64,000 bases of DNA from Butyricicoccus pullicaecorum (lineage in GTDB: Bacteria; Bacillota; Clostridia; Oscillospirales; Butyricicoccaceae): NCBI GenBank assembly GCA_018365995.1, contig JAGZIY010000006.1, positions 43,000 to 106,999 on the forward strand. Direction: 5' to 3'. Made by a program: the position numbers and the translations under genes. Below are positions 59,647 to 64,000 of the stretch, piece by piece (the first letter of the stretch is position 1; every line of letters starts with the position of its first letter). A model generated the notes under the pieces. It worked only from the letters and a program-made list of their open reading frames with translations. It made no database searches and was not told the origin of the DNA.

Positions 59647-60561
59647 AATCCAAACAGGACCGCCGTCCCCGTCTCGACCGGCAAGTTCGCGAACAATCAG
59701 ATTGGGGTCCCATAGGGCAATGCTATTTTCAAAGCTTTGCGGGTCTGCAAGCATGAATTTTCCATCAGGAGAGACACCGCGTACAATCATAAAATGCCCT
59801 GAGGTTGTAAAATGCCCCTGACGCACCAGAATCACAAGGATATTTCCAGCTTGCAGCTGCTTGGTAAGTCCAGCAACTGTGCGGTCGGTCGCAGAGGTGA
59901 CTGTCAGCCCATAAGCACGTGCTGCCGCAGGGATCAGTGCGTGGTAAGAGCCGCCGCCGCGGGAATAGTATCCATTTTGGACAGACCAGTTTGCGACAGT
60001 TGTGGGATCTACACGGTAATCTGTCAAGCTGGATATGACCATTGCCATTGCCGTGGGACCGCAGCCATGCGTACCGATGGGGTCGGAACCATATAGCTTG
60101 TCTTTCCAAGCGGGCGCACTCTGTTCAAAAAACAGAATGTCAACATTCCCGCCCGTCAGCACCGTATCACCAGTTACCGGATTGGTGTAATAGCCGTCAT
60201 GTTGGATGACAAGGTCGCTCTGTGGCTGACTGGTTTGTTTGGTGTTTCCGGCTGCCGGCGTGGGGAGGTCTGGCTTTGGCTCCAGCGACTCCTTGAAGGC
60301 TTGTGCAGCTTTTTCGGCTTGCTCAGCCCATGCGGTGATGGTTTCCTGTGTTTTGCTGGCAAAAGCAATGGCTTTTTCTTTGCCCAGCTTGGCAAGCGCC
60401 ACTGTCTTTTCTGCAATGGGGTCTGCAATGCGGTGGAATAAATCCGGTGCAAAAATATAACAAGCAATGCTTTCTGCAACCAAAAAACAGAATACAGCCA
60501 ACAATAAGATCTTTCCGAGCCCAAGGGGTCGGAGTTCTTTTTGTTTTTTCGGTTTTGCCAT
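59629..60561 (-). CDS. secreted or membrane-anchored C39-like cysteine peptidase
   Basis: A 310-residue product from the ATG at 60561 (AAAGGTGGTGG upstream). A short basic N-terminus and one hydrophobic helix at about 18-38 (ILLLAVFCFLVAESIACYIF) give a signal anchor. A helical Ala/Lys/Glu stretch (about 45-95) follows, then a Peptidase_C39_2-like domain at about 125-310: the Cys in GTHGCGPTAMAMVIS, the His in TSGHFMIVRGVSPDG and the Asp in FMLADPQSF. Such proteins cleave peptides or peptidoglycan-linked peptides outside the membrane. No ABC transporter is fused. It sits alone between flagellar genes. Confidence 0.8.
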   Translation of the reverse strand: MAKPKKQKELRPLGLGKILLLAVFCFLVAESIACYIFAPDLFHRIADPIAEKTVALAKLGKEKAIAFASKTQETITAWAEQAEKAAQAFKESLEPKPDLPTPAAGNTKQTSQPQSDLVIQHDGYYTNPVTGDTVLTGGNVDILFFEQSAPAWKDKLYGSDPIGTHGCGPTAMAMVISSLTDYRVDPTTVANWSVQNGYYSRGGGSYHALIPAAARAYGLTVTSATDRTVAGLTKQLQAGNILVILVRQGHFTTSGHFMIVRGVSPDGKFMLADPQSFENSIALWDPNLIVRELAGRDGDGGPVWIIGSGG

Positions 60562-60586
60562 TGTGAAACCACCACCTTTCTGGTAT

Positions 60587-60615
60587 AATATGATACACAA
60601 AAATACCTGTTACAA
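60587..60615 (-). promoter_or_regulatory. candidate promoter of the C39-like peptidase gene
   Basis: On the minus strand TTGTAA-N17-CATATT, just ahead of the ribosome site. Both boxes match the consensus at four of six positions. Confidence 0.35.
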
Positions 60616-60637
60616 TATAATGTGTTATGATATGCCT

Positions 60638-60666
60638 TTGATTTTTTGATGCAATTGTGGTATGAT
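60638..60666 (+). promoter_or_regulatory. candidate SigA-type promoter of the FtsE-like gene
   Basis: TTGATT-N17-TATGAT, about 120 bases before the start codon. Confidence 0.5.
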
Positions 60667-60785
60667 AAAGTCGATATGTGTCGGCTTCATTATATCAAAC
60701 ATCACTTGTTTTGCATAGCATGTGGAGAAAAATCTTTTTTATACGATAGATAATGATACGCAATCATCACCGGAGGAAACAATAT

Positions 60786-61544
60786 ATGTCAACTATTACG
60801 TTGAAATCTGTCACCAAAGAATATGATACAGGTTCACGAACAAAAAAAAAGACCCTTCCGGCCGTGCAGGATATTGACCTAACGATTGAACAGGGTGAAT
60901 TTGTTTTTGTTTTGGGCAGCAGTGGTGCCGGAAAAAGTACTTTACTGCACCTGATGGCGGGTGACATTGCGCCAACCATTGGACATGTTTTTCTGGATGA
61001 CATTGACCTCGCAAAGGTGCCGGAACGAAGGCGACCACAAATCCGCAGACGGTACGGGGTGGTGTGGCAAGATCCCAAGCTGATTGAAGATCGAACCATT
61101 TTCGAAAATATTGCGATTACAATGCGTGCGGCAGGAATGCGGCGCAAGGAGATTCAGGAAGCAGTGCCAAAGGCGCTGGGAATTGTTGGGCTGCGTAAAA
61201 CGCTGGACAGCTTTCCGCACGAGATTTCGGGAGGAGAGCGCATGCGTATTGAACTGGCACGTGCGATTGTGAACTCGCCGGATATTCTGATAGTTGATGA
61301 GCCAACCGCCAATTTGGATAATGATACTGCTTGGGATATGATCCAACTTTTTCAGGAAATCAATCGCCGCGGCACAACTATTGTCATGGCAACACATGCA
61401 AAGAGTTTTGTCAATATCCTGCGTAAACGCGTTGTTACACTTGCAGATGGCAAGGTGATTGGAGATGTGAAGAATGGAAGATATGGATACATCTCACATC
61501 GCTTTTCGCGTGCTTATACCCCGGGAAAGCTGTTTCGAAGCCAC
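60786..61544 (+). CDS. FtsE-like ABC transporter ATPase without FtsX
   Basis: A 252-residue ATPase from the ATG at 60786 (GGAGGAAACAATAT upstream; the earlier ATG at 60753 has no site). Walker A GSSGAGKST, Q-loop VVWQDPKLIEDRTIFENIAI (typical of FtsE), signature SGGERMRIELARAIV, Walker B ILIVDEPTANLD and H-loop ATHAK. The C-terminus has a basic extension (YISHRFSRAYTPGKLFRSH). FtsE normally works with the membrane protein FtsX from the next gene, but here an MCP follows. The partner must be elsewhere, or it is a related family such as LolD/MacB. Confidence 0.8.
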
Positions 61545-61641
61545 TAGAGCGGCTGCACAAAATCAAATGAGAGCGTATGATACCAGCCATCAGTTCAAGG
61601 GCTGATTGTGAGGATAGATATATTAGGAGGTAACAAGACGT

Positions 61642-63435
61642 ATGTTGAAAAAGCTGAGTATTCGCGGGCGGCTGATTGCAGGATTTGGAATTGTAATCCT
61701 GCTGTCTGCCATCATGGTTGTGTTGGGATTATCCAGTTCACGAAGTATCCGTGGGCGTTATACAGAGCTGATTGATGGACCGATTGCAATTGTTGACAGC
61801 ATTAAGGATGCACGACTGCATATCAATGCGATGGCACGTATTGTGCGCGATATGGCGCTTGATCCCGATACATCAAAGTATAGCCAGTCGGAATCTGAGG
61901 TCAATTCTCATAAGGCAGCAATTGCTGAGATTATGACAAAGGTTCAGCAGGAATATGACGCAAATGATAACTATGCAGAGGAATGGAGCGATTCCGTTGC
62001 CGCATGGGAAAGCGAGGCAGAGCGTATCATTGCAACACTCAAGAGCGGTGACCGGATTCTTGCGATGGAAATGATTGTCAATGAGTGTACACCCTTGCTG
62101 CTGCAAATGAATGAAAAGGCGATGGCAGCAACCACAAGTATGGTTGCGCAGCGCGATGCAGCGCTGGAGGGCGTAAAGTCGCATGAGAGAATGGTTGTCA
62201 TCGTGATTGCTATATTGATATTCATTACGGCAGTTGTGATTTTCCTGATTGGTGTTCGCCTTACCAAGAGCATCATAGAACCGCTGAGTGAAATGAAGAC
62301 AACCATGGTTGCGATGAGCAAGGGCGATTTGCATACAGAATGTACTTATACAGGCAATGATGAGGTCGGTGCGACCATAGAGGCGCTTCATGCCAGCCAG
62401 AGGACATTGGCAGGTCTGACCGATGCACTGGATGATATGCTGGAACAAATGGCAGCAGGTAATTTCAATTTGAAATTGGATGTCGAATTCCCGGGCGATC
62501 TTGGCAGTATCAAGGTTTCCGTAGAAAAGCTGCTTGCGCGTCTCAATGAGGTCATGACACAGCTGCGCAACTCCGGCGATCAGGTTTCAGCTGGTGCGGA
62601 TCAGGTATCCTCCGGTGCACAAGCCTTGGCGCAGGGTGCCACCGAACAGGCAAGTTCTGTTGAGGAACTGAGTGCAACCATCAGCGAAATTTCCTCCGCT
62701 TCCAAGGAGAACGCAAAGAGTGCAGCACAGGTGCGTACTCTGGCAAATGAAGCTGGCGCATCCATTCAGAAGAGCACCGAGCAAATGCAGGAAATGCTGG
62801 CTGCGATGGACGATATCAGCAACTCCTCCAGCGAAATCGGTAAAATCATCAAGACCATTGAAGACATTGCTTTCCAGACCAACATTCTGGCACTCAATGC
62901 AGCGGTCGAGGCGGCACGTGCAGGAACTGCGGGCAAGGGATTTGCTGTGGTTGCAGACGAGGTACGTAACCTTGCAAGTAAGTCTGCTGAGGCATCCAAG
63001 AATACAGCGGCTCTGATTGAGCAGGCAATTCAAGCGGTTGAACGCGGTAGTACACTGGCAACTGGAACTGCAAAAACGCTGAATGAGGCAAGTGTAATGG
63101 CACATGAGGCGGTTCAGAATATCGATCATATTACAGATGCAATCGATCAGGAGGCTTCGTCGATCGAGCAGATCACCATTGGTATCGATCAGATTTCTGC
63201 GGTCGTGCAGACAAATTCTGCAACCAGTGAGGAGTCTGCTGCCGCTTCTGAGGAACTATCCTCTCAGGCACAGATCATGCACTCTCTCCTCAGTTACTTC
63301 CAACTGGAGGACAGCAATGGACAGTTTGGAGTTGACGATGGAGCACCAATGGCACAGCAGCCTTACTATGACGATGACCTCGATAGTTACACTCCACCTA
63401 TGCAGAGCATGGGCAGCAGCTTTGATAAGTATTAA
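61642..63435 (+). CDS. methyl-accepting chemotaxis protein
   Basis: Membrane chemoreceptor, 597 residues. First helix at about 10-30 (LIAGFGIVILLSAIMVVLGL), a periplasm-equivalent four-helix-bundle sensor at about 35-185 (HINAMARIVRDMALDPDT), second helix near 190-210 (VVIVIAILIFITAVVIFLIG), HAMP at about 210-265, then a methylation helix and signalling hairpin. The tip reads EDIAFQTNILALNAAVEAAR. No C-terminal pentapeptide tether is present. AGGAGGT precedes the ATG. It likely signals through the CheV/CheY/CheD proteins encoded upstream and a CheA outside the window. The ligand is unknown. Confidence 0.94.
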   Translation: MLKKLSIRGRLIAGFGIVILLSAIMVVLGLSSSRSIRGRYTELIDGPIAIVDSIKDARLHINAMARIVRDMALDPDTSKYSQSESEVNSHKAAIAEIMTKVQQEYDANDNYAEEWSDSVAAWESEAERIIATLKSGDRILAMEMIVNECTPLLLQMNEKAMAATTSMVAQRDAALEGVKSHERMVVIVIAILIFITAVVIFLIGVRLTKSIIEPLSEMKTTMVAMSKGDLHTECTYTGNDEVGATIEALHASQRTLAGLTDALDDMLEQMAAGNFNLKLDVEFPGDLGSIKVSVEKLLARLNEVMTQLRNSGDQVSAGADQVSSGAQALAQGATEQASSVEELSATISEISSASKENAKSAAQVRTLANEAGASIQKSTEQMQEMLAAMDDISNSSSEIGKIIKTIEDIAFQTNILALNAAVEAARAGTAGKGFAVVADEVRNLASKSAEASKNTAALIEQAIQAVERGSTLATGTAKTLNEASVMAHEAVQNIDHITDAIDQEASSIEQITIGIDQISAVVQTNSATSEESAAASEELSSQAQIMHSLLSYFQLEDSNGQFGVDDGAPMAQQPYYDDDLDSYTPPMQSMGSSFDKY

Positions 63436-63436
63436 G

Positions 63437-63473
63437 GAAAGCTAGGGCACTTCTTGTGTCCTTCTTTCTTTTT
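63437..63473 (+). terminator. terminator after the chemoreceptor gene
   Basis: GAAAG-(N3)-GGGCAC pairs with GTGTCC-(N2)-CTTTC around loop TTCTT, followed by a T-run. Confidence 0.65.
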
Positions 63474-63550
63474 GGCGGCTCAGTGTGGTTGGCGCTAAAA
63501 TATTGGCATGCAATTTGGGTAATATTTCTAAAAAATTTTGCGGAAAGTCC

Positions 63551-63577
63551 TTAATTTTCCAAGAGAAAGGGCGATAT
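63551..63577 (+). promoter_or_regulatory. SigD (sigma-28) promoter of flagellin
   Basis: TTAA-N15-GGCGATAT, close to the consensus TAAA-N15-GCCGATAT, about 90 bases before the flagellin start. The sigma factor is encoded at 48979. Confidence 0.75.
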
Positions 63578-63584
63578 ATAAATC

Positions 63585-63613
63585 GTAAGGCGTGTGTGAC
63601 GTCAGCGCCTTAC
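63585..63613 (+). other. 5' hairpin of the flagellin mRNA
   Basis: GTAAGGCG pairs with CGCCTTAC around a 13-base loop at the expected 5' end of the transcript. A 5' stem can protect a highly expressed mRNA. Confidence 0.5.
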
Positions 63614-63624
63614 ACAAAATAAAT

Positions 63625-63661
63625 GGGAACATGGATGTTACCCAGAAAAATTACATGGAGG
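63625..63661 (+). promoter_or_regulatory. two CsrA-like binding motifs in the flagellin leader
   Basis: Site 1, AACATGGATGTT (63628-63639), forms a small hairpin with GGA in the loop and GGG/CCC at the base. Site 2, ACATGGAGG (63653-63661), overlaps the ribosome site. This two-site layout matches the known CsrA control of hag in B. subtilis. Confidence 0.6.
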
Positions 63662-63667
63662 TTTATC

Positions 63668-64000
63668 ATGAGAATTCAACATAATATTTCGTCTCTGAAC
63701 GCATACCGCAACTACACAAACAATACAAACGCAGTTGCAAAGAATTTGGAAAAACTGTCCTCTGGCTACCGCATCAATCGTGCTGGTGATGATGCTGCTG
63801 GTCTGGCTATTTCTGAGAAGATGCGTGCACAGATCACCGGTCTGGAAACCGCTCAGAAGAACGCAGCTGACGGCGTTTCTCTCGTACAGACCGCTGAAGG
63901 TGCTCTGACCGAAGTTCACTCCATGCTGAACCGTATGGTTGAGCTGGCTGACCAGTCTGCAAACGGCACTTACGACAACGAAGTTGACCGTGCAAACCTG
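63668..64000 (+). CDS. hag: flagellin, 3'-truncated by the window edge
   Basis: Major filament subunit; 111 residues visible. The N-terminal D0/D1 region is highly conserved: MRIQHNISSLNAYRNYTNN, LEKLSSGYRINRAGDDAAGL, AISEKMRAQITGLETAQKN and ADGVSLVQTAEGALTEVHS. Codon usage here is biased to preferred codons (repeated GCT, CTG, CGC), as expected for very high expression. GGAGG lies six bases before the ATG and may be covered by CsrA. FliS (58841) is its likely chaperone and FliD its cap. Confidence 0.97.
   Translation, partial: MRIQHNISSLNAYRNYTNNTNAVAKNLEKLSSGYRINRAGDDAAGLAISEKMRAQITGLETAQKNAADGVSLVQTAEGALTEVHSMLNRMVELADQSANGTYDNEVDRANL

Noticed and set aside
1..64000. CRISPR array, rRNA, tRNA genes or insertion sequences
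   Set aside because: No regularly spaced repeats, rRNA-like sequence, tRNA cloverleaf or transposase gene were seen; the only repeats are the island modules.

Overview
The window looks like a chromosomal segment from a motile, gut-type Clostridia (Firmicutes; the gene set and moderate GC suggest Oscillospirales, but this is inference). The alpha ribosomal operon, the rimP-nusA-rnpM-infB-rbfA operon, and a flagellar operon with fliY, cheC, cheD, cheV, flbD and a SigD/WhiG-type sigma factor are Firmicutes hallmarks. Both ends are cut inside genes: rpsK at the left and flagellin at the right.

Layout. 1-2518: end of the alpha operon (rpsK-rpsD-rpoA-rplQ) closed by a strong terminator. 2519-12356: an AT-rich accessory island between rplQ and the rimP operon. 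It consists of three repeated modules. The full form is: terminator, TTG-N17-TATAAT promoter, an 8-codon leader ORF (MQLIIAQM), a 24-bp inverted repeat overlapping the leader stop codon, a short XRE-type HTH gene (with a membrane anchor in the intact copy), then cargo genes that are mostly secreted proteins or lipoproteins of unknown function. Module 1 has a decayed HTH gene, module 2 an HTH cut short before the anchor, and module 3 an intact HTH-membrane protein. A fourth copy of only the terminator/promoter cassette now drives a DUF805 gene. 12387-21081: DUF805, then rimP, nusA, rnpM, ylxQ, infB, rbfA, nrnA, truB, ribF (translation, RNA processing and flavin genes). 21129-28377: rodA (minus strand), fhs, a large FtsA-like protein with a beta-grasp-rich tail, and an S-layer-homology protein.

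28565-54733: a roughly 26-kb flagellar/chemotaxis operon in one direction with short gaps: flgB flgC fliE fliF fliG fliH fliI fliJ fliK flgD, a TIGR02530-type gene, flgE flbD motA motB fliM fliY cheY fliO fliP fliQ fliR flhB flhA, sigma-28, flgF flgG cheC cheD cheV, and an EAL-HDOD protein. It encodes rod, hook, export gate, C-ring, stator and the CheY-P signal-removal branch. flhF and flhG, commonly found between flhA and the sigma gene, are absent; a minus-strand ParA plus ComFB-domain pair follows the operon. 56440-64000: fliD, fliS, a small putative flagellar chaperone, a C39-like peptidase (minus), an FtsE-like ATPase without FtsX, a methyl-accepting chemotaxis protein, and flagellin. The flagellin leader carries a SigD-type promoter and two GGA motifs resembling CsrA sites, which suggests late control by SigD and CsrA-FliW.

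The best candidate for an undescribed system is the modular leader-ORF / inverted-repeat / XRE / secreted-cargo island at 2.5-12.4 kb. All functional statements are from reading the sequence by eye; no database search was run.
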